Both the position numbers and the translations under genes were made by a program. The notes below the pieces were generated by a model, which had not been told where the DNA came from, did not search any database, and was given only the letters and a program-made list of their open reading frames with translations. 64,000 nucleotides of DNA from Brachynemurus nebulosus (lineage: Eukaryota > Arthropoda > Insecta > Neuroptera > Myrmeleontidae), in contig JAPWDM010000001.1 of the NCBI GenBank assembly GCA_035578155.1, forward strand, positions 15,788,725-15,852,724. The letters run 5' to 3'. How positions within the stretch are numbered: position 1 is the stretch's first letter; the number at the start of each line of letters is the position of its first letter. Shown here in pieces: positions 1 to 11,175 of the stretch.

Positions 1-349
1 ATTTTGTGAAAAAATTAAATTTAACAGAAGAAATTGTTAAAATTAATTCCCTGTTTAGTAATCAAATATGCAACTTGAAAATTTTATTAGCTGTTTTTCC
101 TAATTTAAAAATATTAAGAGTATTGTATATGAACCAAATTTTTTTTATAATTATGTCAAAAAGAAACCTGTTCAAGAACGGTGTTTTCATCTAATATCTT
201 TTTCTTTATTATATTTTCATTTAAATATTTTTTTCCTTAATATTATTAATAAACATATTAAAATACAATTTAATAGTTATTTTTATTTGGCGCCATTTTA
301 GTAAAACTACTGTTAACAAACATTTTATATATTGTAAATCATCATATAA
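1..349. other. AT-rich unassigned DNA
   Basis: No repeat or gene recognised. The one open frame (6-194, 62 codons) has lysine/asparagine/phenylalanine-rich composition of the kind expected by chance in AT-rich DNA. The last 8 bases, TCATATAA (342-349), are the left target-site duplication of the next element. Confidence 0.5.
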
Positions 350-772
350 TAGGGTTTCCGATCTCGATTCGATTTTATCGAAAATCGATTATTGGAGAGC
401 CGATCTTCGATTTTTCGGATCGATTGCTTGGAGACCAAATCCATACAGAGATCGTGAAAATTTTACGGTATCGAAGATCGATCTTTTCAAATTTTTAGTA
501 AAAATATGGTATTTTTTCAAAATTATTGTAAAATATATTTTAACTAATTATGTTGTCAAATAATTTTACCACTTTTATCATTCATTTATAGAAAATTGAG
601 TCAAATTTTGGATTCATGTAACACTTTTAGCGTAAACTAAAAACTACTTTATTCATATTCAATTCAGCAGTTCATCTTCAAAGGAAACTGAAAATTTTTT
701 TGAAACTACCACTCACTGGCACACTGCTATCCACAATTTTTTACACACACGCTTAGGGCTTGGGAAACCCTA
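350..772. mobile_element. hAT-like MITE, 423 bp
   Basis: The ends are inverted: TAGGGTTTCC at 350-359 and GGAAACCCTA at 763-772. The element is flanked by an exact 8-bp direct repeat TCATATAA (342-349 and 773-780). An 8-bp TSD with short TIRs is the signature of hAT-superfamily insertions. The interior holds several CGATC/TCGAT motifs (361-490) and no coding frame, so it is non-autonomous. Boundaries are seen directly; the superfamily is inferred from TSD length. Confidence 0.8.
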
Positions 773-1841
773 TCATATAACAGTAGAAGTATTACAGTAG
801 CAATATCCCCCACCCAACAGTTTTGTTATAGCAGTCTACTGCCGTATGAAACTAGCCCTTAAGTCATACTTGGAAAAAGTTCGACAAAATATGTGAAGGT
901 AACCGATATTCACTGTTTCTTTTTTTTTAAATGTTAATACATAGTTTATTATTAATCCTAGAAATTGTATAACATGACAATTACCTTCACCTTCATACTA
1001 GACACCCAAACTTTGAAATTATCTTTCCTCAAAACGATATTTTTTCAGACTTACGCCCTTTTCCCACCCAGCTCCTCAATATTGTTTCAGGACAAAAGGA
1101 GACATTTCATTACCTATAAACATAGGTATTTCCGTATTTATTACCTATACTTCACTTTTATTAGGGTTTCATAGTCAAAATCTTCGAACTTTTATAATTG
1201 CGTCATGTTCATTCATTCATCTGTCATTACCTCATAATTTTTTAGCTGCGGATCTATAAATAAAGATGTCAGTTACCTAATAAGCATTAAAATTTTTTTT
1301 TTTAATTTTTTGAAATACTTTCCTGAATAGAAAAGTGAGAATGAAAAAATAATCAGAATTGTCTATTTAGCATAAATAAAATAATTTATATCAAAAGGTT
1401 AACTTTAAAAATTATATAAATATAAATACCTGTTTGATATCAGTTAAATCTATTTACAAAAAAGTGTCTTTCTATTTTGTTTCTCGAATTTTCTACGATT
1501 GTTTACTAATGGAAATATTTGAAAGAAATATATATTATAGTACTAATTTAGATCTACTCAATGGTTTTTAGTTCATTTCAATACGTATAATAGTTTACAA
1601 GACATAAAGATTTAAAAAATCATAGCCTTAATACCTATTACCACAAATAACTTCTAAACTACCCAAGATATGAGGCTAAAACTTGCACGCAAGACTTCTT
1701 ACCAGCTGCCCTTAGAGTAGCCAAAGTGCCGTCAAAAATTTCGTCTGGGGGCCAATCGGCCATTCTTTTCCGGGGATACCTTTTCTGGCAAATACTAATT
1801 ACATGGGTGAGATCTACCTACTGTTTTCGCAGCGAGACTTA
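773..1841. other. AT-rich unassigned DNA
   Basis: No gene or clear element. The open frame at 965-1174 (69 codons) resembles nothing I know and lacks any motif. The 1680-1840 part is less AT-rich than its surroundings and lies directly against the foldback element that follows, but I find no partner repeat for it in the window. Confidence 0.4.
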
Positions 1842-1843
1842 TA

Positions 1844-2411
1844 GCTAGGGAGCTGGTGGGAGTTTCGGTATATGATTTCATTGTCATTGATACTATTATG
1901 TTATATAGTTTACTACTGCGCGAATAAGGAAAAATTAGAGCAGAGTTCAAATGCTGCTGACTTTTCTTGAAAATGAATTTTGAAAATTAGAAGAATAAGA
2001 AAGCTTCCTTAAATTATATCATCGTGTATGCCATTGATATATGGTGTTAAGGGCCGTAAGTATATAGTAAATTTGTGGAAGGCAGACGTCTACATTGTTG
2101 TATTTTTCTTTAAAATATTTTTTTAAAAATAAATTTGTCATTTTTTTTTAGCTGCAACAATGTAGACGTCTGCCTTCCACAAATTTAGTATATACTTACC
2201 ACCCTTAACACCATATATCAATGGCAGACACGACGATGGAATTTAAGTGAGCTTTCTTATTCTTCTGATTTTCAAAATTCATTGTCAAGAAAAGTCAGCA
2301 CCATCTGAATTCTGCTCTAATTTTTCCTTTTTCGCACACTAGTAAACTATATAACATAATAGTATCAATGACGATGAAATCATATACCGAAATTCCCAAT
2401 AACTTCCTAGC
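1844..2411. mobile_element. TA-flanked foldback element, copy 1
   Basis: Two inverted arms of about 255 bases (1844-2100 and 2155-2411) surround an A/T-rich loop of about 54 bases (2101-2154). Near the centre the arms share GCAGACGTCTACATTGTTG and its complement. The outer ends read TAGCTAGGG and CCTAGCTA, consistent with a TA target duplication. A second copy with a shortened left arm is at 25600-25966 with the same ends and a TA on both sides, which supports the boundaries. There is no coding capacity. Family relation is uncertain: it could be a Tc1/mariner-type foldback. Confidence 0.75.
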
Positions 2412-2413
2412 TA

Positions 2414-4189
2414 TTATATACTTTCCATTCTGTAGAAATTAGCACTATACCTACTTTGTATATTTGACATTCTCCAAATTATGATATCCGCTAAATTTTT
2501 CATATTTAAAATACATAGCTTCAATTTATGACGTTTACTGGTGTCAATAGAGTTAATTTTATTTATTTAAAGGGCTTACTACGTTTTAGTTTAAATATAA
2601 ATTAATTAATTGTCTCCAATAATAGGTAAATATAAAATTATTGAATTTTTAAAATTACTTTTTTTTATGTAATAATACAATTTTTTGTTAATTACTTTTA
2701 ATAAATAAATACTACTATCAATATCACAATACACAAACACACATACCTACATAATATTGTATGTGTATTTATAGTGTTATACATATATCTTATTTGACTT
2801 GTTAATTAAAAACAGGTTTTTTTTGATTGTCATATACCGATATACCGTGACATGGAATGAATCTGCACGCATTCAAAGTTCACATCGTATTTCTTCACAT
2901 GCGCTTCTTTTCTTTTACGAGTACGTATTATTTAATATATTCAAAATTTATGCCTGTATGATGACTTTATTATAATAACTAAATAAAAATTCTTGAAAAT
3001 GTTTTAGTTTTTGAAAAATAATCAAAATTGTATAATTTTTAGTTCATGATTTTTCCGGGTCAAAAGAGATAATAATTGGGTAAATAGGAACGGTTAGTAC
3101 GGTTGATCAAAACTGGAACTGAAATATAATTTAGAAATTTTTTTATATTTACGTCCAAAAAGGGAATAAAAGTAGAGAAAGCAACGACAACTGCAAATGA
3201 CTCATTCTCATAATTTTATATTTTAGACGAACTCGTGATATAGCTATCTTTTATATATGACAAAATTTCATCTTTGAAATGAGTCATTTTCATTTAATAT
3301 AAATTTGACTTTTTTTTGTCCTTATTAACCACCAACTTAGCCTGAGTTGTAAGTCCTTATAATTTTTTCATATTATCTGCTTTAAAATAACTACAAAGAT
3401 TAAACAACAATTATTCAAAGAATATCAAAATAAATTATTTCTAGATAACGTTTTAAGAAACAAAACATAGTACTGCTTGAATACGCTACTTAATTTGATT
3501 TTTTAACATCTTACCGGTCATAACCTATGATAACAAAACGCCCAGCTAGTACACAATTTTTTTTTAAGCAGCTAATACACTTTATATGGAATTGTTGACG
3601 TCCTATGATGTTGTGTGTGTGTTTTCACCAGACATTTTATAGCATCAATGATTGTCAAGGTATTAATATTTTTCATTTCACTTCAGTCTTAGTTGCTATT
3701 GTTAATCGAAAAAAAGATTATTTTACAATATGTTAAGAAAATGTTACAACTATTGTAAGAAAGTGTTTGTCTTAACATATAGTATATTTTTAAATCCAGT
3801 TCATAAATAACTTTATACAATACTTGAGTTCCAATTGATTCCGTTGTACGGTATCTATGATATTATTACTTGGTTGTAAACATTTAATGTAATTTAAAGT
3901 ATTTAAATTTTTTATTGTTATTATAATGTTAATTATTATTACTTTATTATTATTACATATACTAAGTAACATATTGCTTCTATTGAATTTATTATAAATA
4001 TTCTATTACTTGCTAATTACGTATATAAACATAGTCTAAAATTTTTATAAAAATTACAATTTGTAAAGCAAATTTTTAATTTTTGCCTTTATTTTTTTTT
4101 TAAATAAACTTATCATTTATTATGCTTAAAGGCAAAAATGATATGCATCATATCTTAATCTGTTTCCATACCTAACTATAAAATATATC
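2414..4189. other. AT-rich unassigned DNA
   Basis: Low-complexity A/T-rich sequence without recognised genes. A small dyad (ATATGTTAAGA at about 3728, TCTTAACATAT at about 3770) could form a hairpin. The minus-strand open frame at 3790-3972 is Asn/Ile-rich and looks like chance. Confidence 0.4.
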
Positions 4190-4197
4190 ATTTAAAA

Positions 4198-5068
4198 TAG
4201 TGTTTCCCAACCGCCGGTCCGCGAAAATGTCTCACTGGTCCGCAGAAAGATGTGTGAATAACAATGAATTATAAAAATGAATATAATTTTTATGTTTTGC
4301 TTTTTGCTTCTACGTTTTAATAGAATCTAGTATTTTTATTTAAATCATATAATAGTACACGTCTAGTACAATACAGCAGTACCTTTAGTAAGAGAAAAGA
4401 AGAGAAGGAAACGACGGAGCTAATTTTATGGACAAAAGGTCGACCAAATGGTTGCAAAACGACATTTCATATTCCACGACTTAATGTTACTTCAACTAAC
4501 TAAGTTATTTCAGGCTGTAAGAATTATATTTAATTTTAAGGAACTGCTTTTGAACATTACTTTAATGCTTATGAAAACGTTCGTATTTACTTGAATTACA
4601 TAGCAGACCAAGTGGTCGAAAAACGAAATTTCATATTACACAGCCTAATATTATTTTAGTTAATGGTGGAAATGATTCCAGGTTAAAAGAATTCTATTTA
4701 AAATTAAATAACTGCTTTTAAACATTTTTGTGGTAGGTATTAAGAAAGTGTCGATATTTATCTGAATTACATAGTTTACCAAATGGTTAGAAAACGGCAT
4801 TTCATATTACGCGACCTAATGTTATTTCAACTAAGGGTAGAAATGATTCCAGGCTAGAATAACTCTATTTAAATTTAAAAAACTGTTTTTAAAAATTTCT
4901 CTAATGCTTAAAAAAGAATGGATATTTATTTGAATTAGATGGTTGACCAAATAGTCGGAAAATCATATTTCGTATTAATTATAATTAAGGTATAAGGTAT
5001 AAATTATAATTAAGGTATAAAATATATAATTTACCGGACCGTGGTTAAGAAAAGATTATGAAACGCTG
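4198..5068. mobile_element. hAT-like element, 871 bp, with internal tandem repeats
   Basis: The left end TAGTGTTTCCCAACCGCCGG and the right end (complement CAGCGTTTC, with GGACCGTGGTTAAG just inside) are inverted. An exact 8-bp TSD ATTTAAAA flanks the element (4190-4197 and 5069-5076). TIRs of the CAGTGTTTCCCAACC type are well known from hAT elements of animals. The inside is filled by tandem repeats (next entry) and contains no transposase frame, so it is non-autonomous. Confidence 0.85.
4442..4985. repeat. Tandem repeat of about 167 bp inside hAT element
   Basis: Four diverged copies start with GACCAAATGGTTG-like sequence at 4442, 4606, 4777 and 4945, giving periods of 164, 171 and 168 bases. 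Each continues with a motif like AAACGACATTTCATATTAC, then a CCTAATGTTATTTCAACTAA-like block. The fourth copy is cut short. The array makes up more than half of the host element. Confidence 0.75.
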
Positions 5069-5163
5069 ATTTAAAATATATGTATGGCTCGTTCATATAT
5101 TTTATGAATTACTGAAGCCTTTTAAAACAAAACTTATCATTTAAATCACCGTTAAAATAGTCA

Positions 5164-5583
5164 CTAATAAACTCTTTTTTGTATTTCTGATTTTAACAGT
5201 TTTAACCGAAATACTTTGACCTCGTTGATGCCGAAGAGGTAAGTAATAAGTATAATTAATAAATAGAACAGAACAAGAAATTGGACATAAAGTACAAGCA
5301 AACATATTGTTACTGTATTTAAAACTCTGCAATTGAAGTTAGTTACTAATATCTCAAACGCACCATCAGATGAAGCAGATAGCATCTCAAAAGTTACTTT
5401 GTTGTTTGTTTCCGTTTGCACACTGCAAAATTTATATAGATTACAGGAAGTTTTAATGTAAAGACCTTCATTTCTTACAAGTAGTATGAATGACAAAAAA
5501 TGTAATTTCAAACATCTTCTAGAATAAACATTTAATTTTTTACTAATTTGCATATTTTCACGCCTAATAAACTTTAATATCAA
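5164..5583 (-). CDS. Unrecognised 139-codon open frame, possibly chance
   Basis: This is the longest frame in the window not made of (TA)n. I do not recognise the product. A hydrophobic stretch at residues 91-117 (VTICLLVLYVQFLVLFYLLI onward) looks like a membrane segment, followed by a basic tail. Cysteines are at residues 24, 47, 53, 85 and 94. It starts with ATG but has no visible neighbours, promoter or splice sites that would support it. In DNA with this base composition a frame of this length is uncommon but can occur by chance in 64 kb. It could also be a decayed exon. Confidence 0.15.
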   Translation of the reverse strand: MILKFIRRENMQISKKLNVYSRRCLKLHFLSFILLVRNEGLYIKTSCNLYKFCSVQTETNNKVTFEMLSASSDGAFEILVTNFNCRVLNTVTICLLVLYVQFLVLFYLLIILITYLFGINEVKVFRLKLLKSEIQKRVY

Positions 5584-5618
5584 AATTTCGGTTGATTACT
5601 GGAATTATTTTATTTGTC

Positions 5619-5665
5619 ATTAATAATTCACTTAAAATTAGTAATTTCGGTGAATTATTAATGAT
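5619..5665. repeat. Short dyad
   Basis: TCATTAATAATTCAC and its exact complement GTGAATTATTAATGA are separated by about 17 bases and could form a hairpin. It may be the remnant of a small MITE; no TSD was found. Confidence 0.5.
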
Positions 5666-6261
5666 AGTGAAGTGTTAATTAACAGTTAGCAATTTTCCAA
5701 ATTTAATCTGTTAATTTTTTTCTATTATAAATTTACTCATAAAAAAAGTTCTGTGGGCGGCATTGTCGAATTAAAGAAATTTTAAATGCGTGTTTGACAC
5801 GCTTCAAAAGGACAGATTCCGTGGGACTTATAAGTAGGTTCCGTAATTCTTTGTTCGGAACTCTAAAAATAATAAAAAATAATAATTATGAATTGTAATT
5901 AATAAAACCTTAACAAATTAAATAACCGTAACAAAAGGATCTGCAATCAAACTTCACAAAAACATGATTAAAAATATTGAACCGGAAATAATACTGGTAC
6001 AATGTTAACATTTTAAAAGGAAAATTTCTAAATACTTATCTCTTTGAATTTAAAGATACGTTCAAATTGACGTGCCGCGAACGTTACAGCAACAGTCAAT
6101 TTGGACAATTATATGCGCACAAATGCACATATCTGCAACACTTTGCCGCACACAGACAAATTTGTTCGCGATAGTATCGATAAATATTTCAAAAGATATC
6201 ACTTTACTATAATATAAGATGACCTAGTATAAAAACTCTTGGTATATGTTTGAAATGTATA
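5666..6261. other. AT-rich DNA with a short GGTTCCGTA repeat
   Basis: No gene seen. At 5835-5868 the sequence GGTTCCGTAATTC...GGAACTCT is a small imperfect palindrome. A related motif, AGGGTTCCGTAATAAAC, occurs at about 47329, so it is dispersed. Confidence 0.4.
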
Positions 6262-6669
6262 ACAGCTAAACTTTTTTTATGCGATCTTGTGCGATTTTTT
6301 TTTTTGTGTGTTTTTTTATGCGACTAAAATGCATAATGAGAATCAAAATCACGACAAAGTAAGAAACTTAAACATTAACTATAATAATTTTCTTTGGTAA
6401 AAATACTTTTTAATGGTTTTTAAGCATCTAATCAGTACATTGCATAAGAATATTACATAGTTATTGCACCATCAAGTTTTTTTATAGATGTATTTTTCAC
6501 AATTTTTATAATATTATAAAAATGAAATAGTATTCCCCCGTGTAAATTAATGCTTTATCTTGTTTAGAAAAGCAACTTCTAAGGAAATCTTAAGGTTTTT
6601 AGTTATGTATCTTCGATGAAACTTTTTTTATGCGGTTTCGATCCACCGCATAAAAAAAGGTTCAGCTGT
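6262..6669. mobile_element. TA-type MITE with poly-T subterminal hairpin
   Basis: The left end ACAGCTAAAC then TTTTTTTATGCG (about 6262-6283) is inverted at the right end as CGCATAAAAAAAGG then TTCAGCTGT (about 6647-6669). Flanking bases fit a TA duplication. The right end holds a second, tighter hairpin: CTTTTTTTATGCGG (about 6623) faces CCGCATAAAAAAAGG (about 6646). No coding frame. It resembles short Tc1/mariner-type MITEs, but the exact first base is uncertain because the flanks are themselves TA-rich. Confidence 0.65.
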
Positions 6670-7757
6670 ATACTGGAAACATGGCTGAAAAGCTCACTCC
6701 AATAAGGATTTAGTATTAGCTTAAAGTTGCGAAAAAATGATTTTTACTGGCATTTTGTAAATGTCTCTAAAAATGTAGATTTCTCAACAAGAATGGTTAC
6801 CGTAGACAGGGATGAATCGGGAAGGCATTGAAAAAAAATTATTAACTCAAGTTTCACAATTGTTGTTAAAGTCAAATAAAACAAAACTACAAACTCTTAC
6901 TAAAAAATAGATCATGTTAGGTATGTTAGGTAGTGTCAAAGTTAAATTTAAATATGTACATAGTTATCAAAAATATGAATCAGAACCACACGTGTCATTT
7001 TAATTACGTATTGGAAAATCAGCTACGTATGCTAATACGCAAGGAAATTTTTATGAAAAGGCACATGTTACTCCATACACGTTATGGAAATTATTATTAA
7101 TTCTCACCAGGCAAGAGTCGTAGCCGATACTGATAACTAATATATAATGCCTATTTATAGATATGCAATATTCTTAATTTATCATTTTGTTTGCAAACAA
7201 GAAGTACAAAAAATAAAAAAAATAAAATGAACTTAATGATAAACAAGAAGTATAGTAGTATTGTTTGTACGCCAACTCACGGTATTTTTAAAACAGGTCA
7301 AAAGAGTGAAGAGAACTTATTGTTTATAATCTCTATCTCTTAGTTGACGTGCTAAAATTTAATTGACAATTACGGCGGCGTTGCACCGTATGCCTTCAAT
7401 TCCCGGACAAGGAATACGTCCATTTTTATTTTAAATATATAGATCCCACCTGTACAACAAAATTTTTGTAAGAATGACTATTAATTAAATAGTCTAGAAT
7501 TTTTTGTGTGTTGGTAGCAAAATCGTGAGACAATTTAAAACTACACATCATTCGCTTTTCAATGGAAAAAATTAATCGAAGGATATTAAACATTATATGA
7601 CATTAAAATCTTAACAAAATTATTAACTCACTATAACTCACGCTCAATGATATACCTAAGTAATTTAAATTTGGTGACGCATTTAAATTCCTGGAAATTG
7701 CCATTGATAAAAATTTGACGTTCAAATCGCACAGTGAAATTTTAATTGAGAAACTAA
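6670..7757. other. AT-rich unassigned DNA
   Basis: No gene or repeat with a partner was recognised. A small GC-richer patch at about 7370-7420 has no identified role. Confidence 0.35.
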
Positions 7758-7914
7758 TCTATACATATATCTAATAAAACTGTAACCAGACCGTTTCTGT
7801 ACATGCAATATTTTTTGGAAATTGTACTGGTACCTACTGAAAAATAATTATCAATGTAGATATCAAAACAGCGATTTTTAAAATTTTTGTCTGTCTGTCT
7901 GTCTGTTTACGCAT

Positions 7915-9050
7915 CACGTAAAAACTGGTAGACGGATTTTAATGAAATTTGGTGTGATGATAACTTATTACTTGGGTCAACATCTAAGATACTTTTTACT
8001 AGGGTAACATTTAAGATACATTTTACTCTGGGAAAATGCCTCATTCCCACGGAAAAATAAAAAAACCATTTTGTGCATGTGCACGTATTACGCAAAAACT
8101 ATTGGACGGATTTTTATGAAATTTAGTGTGATGATTACCTATTACTTGGGTCAACATCTAAGATACTTTTTACTCCGGGAAAATTCCTCATTCCCACGGG
8201 AAAATAGAAAAACCATTTTGAGCATGTGCACACATTACGTAAAAACTACTGGACGGATTTTAATGAAATTTGGTGTGATGGTAACTTTTTACCTGGGTCA
8301 GTCAAGTAGTGATGTCGGATAATTAATCGATTAATCGGTTTAGTCGATTAATTTTGTTTACATTTAGTCATTTTTTAATCGACTATTTTACCCTCGACTA
8401 AATGACTAAAATGACTAATATTTTTTTTAAATGACTAAAAACAACCAATTTAACAGTATTTCTGCATTATTTATTAGATTCGAAAAAATGAAAAAAATTA
8501 TCTGTTTGTATGATTTTTTACTTCTAGGTAAATAATACATTGTAATAAGTAATTTTTTTTCGAAAAAGAAAAAATTAAAAATAAAAGTCAAAATTTAAAT
8601 TAAAAACATTGTGTTGGAAAGAGTTGAAGAGTTGTTACATAGGTTACCCTATTCATGAATTCGACTAAAAATTTAGTCGATTAATCGACTATTCTATGTT
8701 CGATATTTTCGACTAATGACTAATTTTGTCGGAAAAACAACTTTAGTCGATTAATCGACTACCTGCATCTCAACTTGACATCACTAGGGTCAACATCTAA
8801 GATACTTTTTACTCCGGAAATATGTTTCATACCCACGGCAAAATAGAAAACCATTTTGAGCATGTGCACACATTACGCAAAAACTATTGAACGGATTTTG
8901 ATGAAATTTGGTCTGATGTTAACTTATTACCTGGGTCAACATAATATAACATACTTTTTATTACGGTAAAATGTCTCCTTCCCTCGGGAAAATATGGAAA
9001 CCATTTTGAGTATGTGCATGCATTACGCAAAAACTATTGTTCTATACAAG
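7915..9050 (+). repeat. About 150-bp tandem repeats of Helitron family A
   Basis: Units begin near 7915, 8091, 8236, 8875 and 9027. Each contains GCAAAAACTATTGGACGG-like sequence, TTTAATGAAATTTGGTGTGA, TTGGGTCAACATCTAAGATA, then a TCATTCCCACGGGAAAATA block and GAGCATGTGCACACATTACG. The same block occurs two or three times in the copies at 12062-13258 and 47505-48751. Confidence 0.8.
8300..8788. mobile_element. Nested TIR element rich in TCGATTAATCGA motifs
   Basis: TAGTGATGTC (about 8307-8316) and its complement GACATCACTA (about 8777-8786) bound an insertion that splits the Helitron repeat after TACCTGGGTCA and resumes with GGGTCAACATCTAAG. The interior repeats TCGATTAATCG/AGTCGATTAAT near both ends and is A/T-rich between. 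Flanks share GTCAA, but a clean 8-bp TSD could not be settled. Short TIRs of TAGTGATG type suggest hAT, as inference. Confidence 0.6.
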
Positions 9051-9059
9051 TTCTGTATA

Positions 9060-9663
9060 TCCCACTCGACCTAGCCCCCCCCCCCCAGATTTCAGAACTG
9101 AAAAAACAATTAGGAGCTATTTATGAGCTTTCGTATTCCGTGAATTAAAAGTTTAGAGCTTGACACACTGAGCAAGAATTTAATATATTTAGTGGGGGGG
9201 GGAGCTTAGTCGGGTTCGACTCAGCCCCCCCACCGCCCAAAAATAAAAATTTCAGACCAATTTTTGCGGTAGAATTAAGAGCTATTTATGAGCTTCTGAA
9301 CAAGTATAATTTTGATTTTTGAGCTCGCCCCCGTTGTCTCCAAACTACCCTTAATTGATGAAATTTGAGGAAGAAGCAGATACTTGAAAAATCAAAAATA
9401 GATTATGTTTTAAAAATAAAAAGGAGATTATGTGTAAAAATAATGCTCTAAATTCGCGCATTTTAATTATTCAGTCGCAACCCCTTATAAAAACCACCGC
9501 GAGTTCGACTCAGCCCCCCACTAAAAATATTAAATTACTGCTCAGTGTGTCGAACTGAAAATTTTTAATTCACGGAATGCGAAAGCTCACAAATAGCTCC
9601 TAATTATACGCTATTTGTTTTTTCAATTCTGAAAGGTGGGGGGGGGGCTAGGTCGAGTGGCGT
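9060..9663. mobile_element. Foldback element with C/G-tract ends and 10-bp TSD
   Basis: Inserted in Helitron A with an exact 10-bp direct repeat GTTCTGTATA (9050-9059 and 9664-9673). The ends are inverted: CCACTCGACCTAGCCCCC and GGGGGCTAGGTCGAGTGG. The arms continue inward for about 150 bases: ATTAGGAGCTATTTATGAGC, GTATTCCGTGAATTAAAA and TTGACACACTGAGCAAG on the left each have a complement on the right (9500-9640). GTTCGACTCAGCCCCCC motifs mark the inner end of both arms. Long arms with a 9-10-bp TSD fit Foldback/Mutator-like elements better than hAT. No coding frame. Confidence 0.75.
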
Positions 9664-9769
9664 GTTCTGTATAATTATTACACTTATATAGTTCTAGTAT
9701 ATCATGATTGCATTTAGATTCACATTTTTACCTCTCAAAGTCTTTGCCTACTATGTATTGTGACGTCTG

Positions 9770-9964
9770 CAGGGCCGTGGAAAGAAATGGTGGGCCCCGG
9801 GAATAAAGCACTTCCTTTAACAATTTTTCTCGACAAAAATATGTAACGAGCAAAAAAAAAAGTTTTTACTATTTTCCAGGCCCCTACCGACCGCTATGCG
9901 CCCTCTCTTCCAGCCCGGGCCCCGGGGCTACAACCCCGGCTACCCCACCCTCTCGTCGAGCCTG
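9770..9964. mobile_element. hAT-like MITE, 195 bp, unusually GC-rich
   Basis: Left end CAGGGCCGTGG at 9770; right end CGTCGAGCCTG at 9964 (complement CAGGCTCGACG). Flanks GACGTCTG and GACGTCTC agree at 7 of 8 bases, a likely 8-bp TSD. The element is far GC-richer than its surroundings (GCCCGGGCCCCGGGG at about 9913). Confidence 0.65.
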
Positions 9965-9972
9965 GACGTCTC

Positions 9973-10804
9973 ACGTCTATTTGATAGCCAGAATGGTTGA
10001 TCGGTTGGAACAAACCGTATATTTATTGTGTGACAATCATTGCAATTACCACGTCTAACTGATTTCAATCTCTAAATTTCGATAATGGGCTTACTATATC
10101 TCTGTGTGTTGTTAACACAGTTTTTCCCCTATATTGGCAAACACAACTTGATTTTACCATAAATGAAAACATAAAAACAAGAAATAAAAATTAAGACAAA
10201 AAACTGTAGACATTAAAGCAATTTAAATTTTAAAAAAAAATCTGCATAGAAGTTGAATAAATTTTGTATATGTATGAATGACGTACCTACATATTATTTA
10301 TACATATATGTAGGCACTGCAATAAAATGTAAATTTTAATAAACAGATATAGTTTTTGCATAAAATATTAATCATTGATTATTCTATTTACACTCTTTTC
10401 ATATAGGTAGCTGCAAATACATATTTTTTCTATCTTACACGAATTAGAATAGGAAAAACTCCAAAATTAATTTTATATGTATTATAACAAAATAATTATT
10501 AGTTTTTATCGTTTTACACGTAGCTATAATATACTCTGATGTAATTTACAGAAAACGTAGCTAACTGACATGACGGCTATTGTTGTTTTTGTTTCTCTGA
10601 ATTCTGTAACAGCAATTATACAACGGAGACCTTCAATATGATGCAACAGAATTTTAATTATTTATTAAACTATTTGTATAAGACGTAGATTTAGTAGCAA
10701 TACTTACTACCTAATGCAAAATAGCTAAAATAAATAACATTTAAATGAAGTCATGGATCCACTCACATTTCTTGAATTTTCACAAATTTTTTCAAAATTT
10801 TCTA
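9973..10804. other. AT-rich unassigned DNA
   Basis: No gene, element ends or duplicated blocks recognised. Confidence 0.35.
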
Positions 10805-11175
10805 CAATGAGCCATTTTCTCAAAATATGTAGCAATATGTCACCAGGACGGCGACGCAAGTAGTCGGGACTGCATCTTTATTATCGATATATTAATTTAA
10901 CCAACCAAAATCATCTTCTGTTGATTCAACTTTAACGACAAAATTTTCTAATTCGGTTACCTAGGAATATTGTTTATTTTTTAGAAATTAATATTCCAAC
11001 CATAGAGATGTAGTTCCGAATAACCCGTGTCACCGCCCTGGTGTTAAACAAATTTCTTATGCGGTTATATAGCAATTTTTAAATTAAAATTTCGATCATA
11101 GAGATATAATCCCAACCTACCTGTGTCGCCGCCCTGGTATCAGACTATTACATATTTTGAAAAAATGGCTCATTG
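10805..11175. mobile_element. TIR element with repeated CACCGCCCTGG motif
   Basis: CAATGAGCCATTTTCTCAAA followed by ATATGTAG (10805-10832) is inverted at 11148-11175 (TACATATTTTGAAAAAATGG then CTCATTG). Inside, two direct blocks about 100 bases apart repeat CATAGAGATGTAGTTCC...CCGCCCTGGT (about 10998-11043) and CATAGAGATATAATCCC...CCGCCCTGGT (about 11098-11140). The inverse CACCAGGACGGCGAC lies at about 10840. No clear TSD, no coding frame. Confidence 0.65.

Larger units (their letters stand above)
7758..9697 (+). mobile_element. Helitron family A, copy 1 (degenerate, nested insertions)
   Basis: The 5' end after a host A is TCTATACATAT at 7758, matching in reverse the ends at 13374 and 48751. 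Family A elements start with TC, end with CTAG before a host T, and carry CTGTCTGTCTGTTTACGC-like sequence followed by repeated AAACTATTGGACGGATTTTA blocks. Here the body is interrupted by a TIR element (about 8300-8788) and a foldback element (9060-9663). The sequence resumes as TCTGTATAATTATTACACTT and stops at CTAG|T (9694-9697). The GC-rich 3' hairpin seen in other copies is missing, so the 3' end may be truncated and the CTAG coincidental. No Rep/helicase coding. Confidence 0.65.

Noticed and set aside
7907..8322. Frames with repeated TKTTGRI/KFGVMV peptides
   Set aside because: They lie in the tandem repeats of Helitron A and repeat with the DNA unit.
8071..9060. Direct repeats resembling a CRISPR array
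   Set aside because: Units are about 150 bases with no constant short repeat and variable spacers; they are Helitron internal repeats in a eukaryotic genome.
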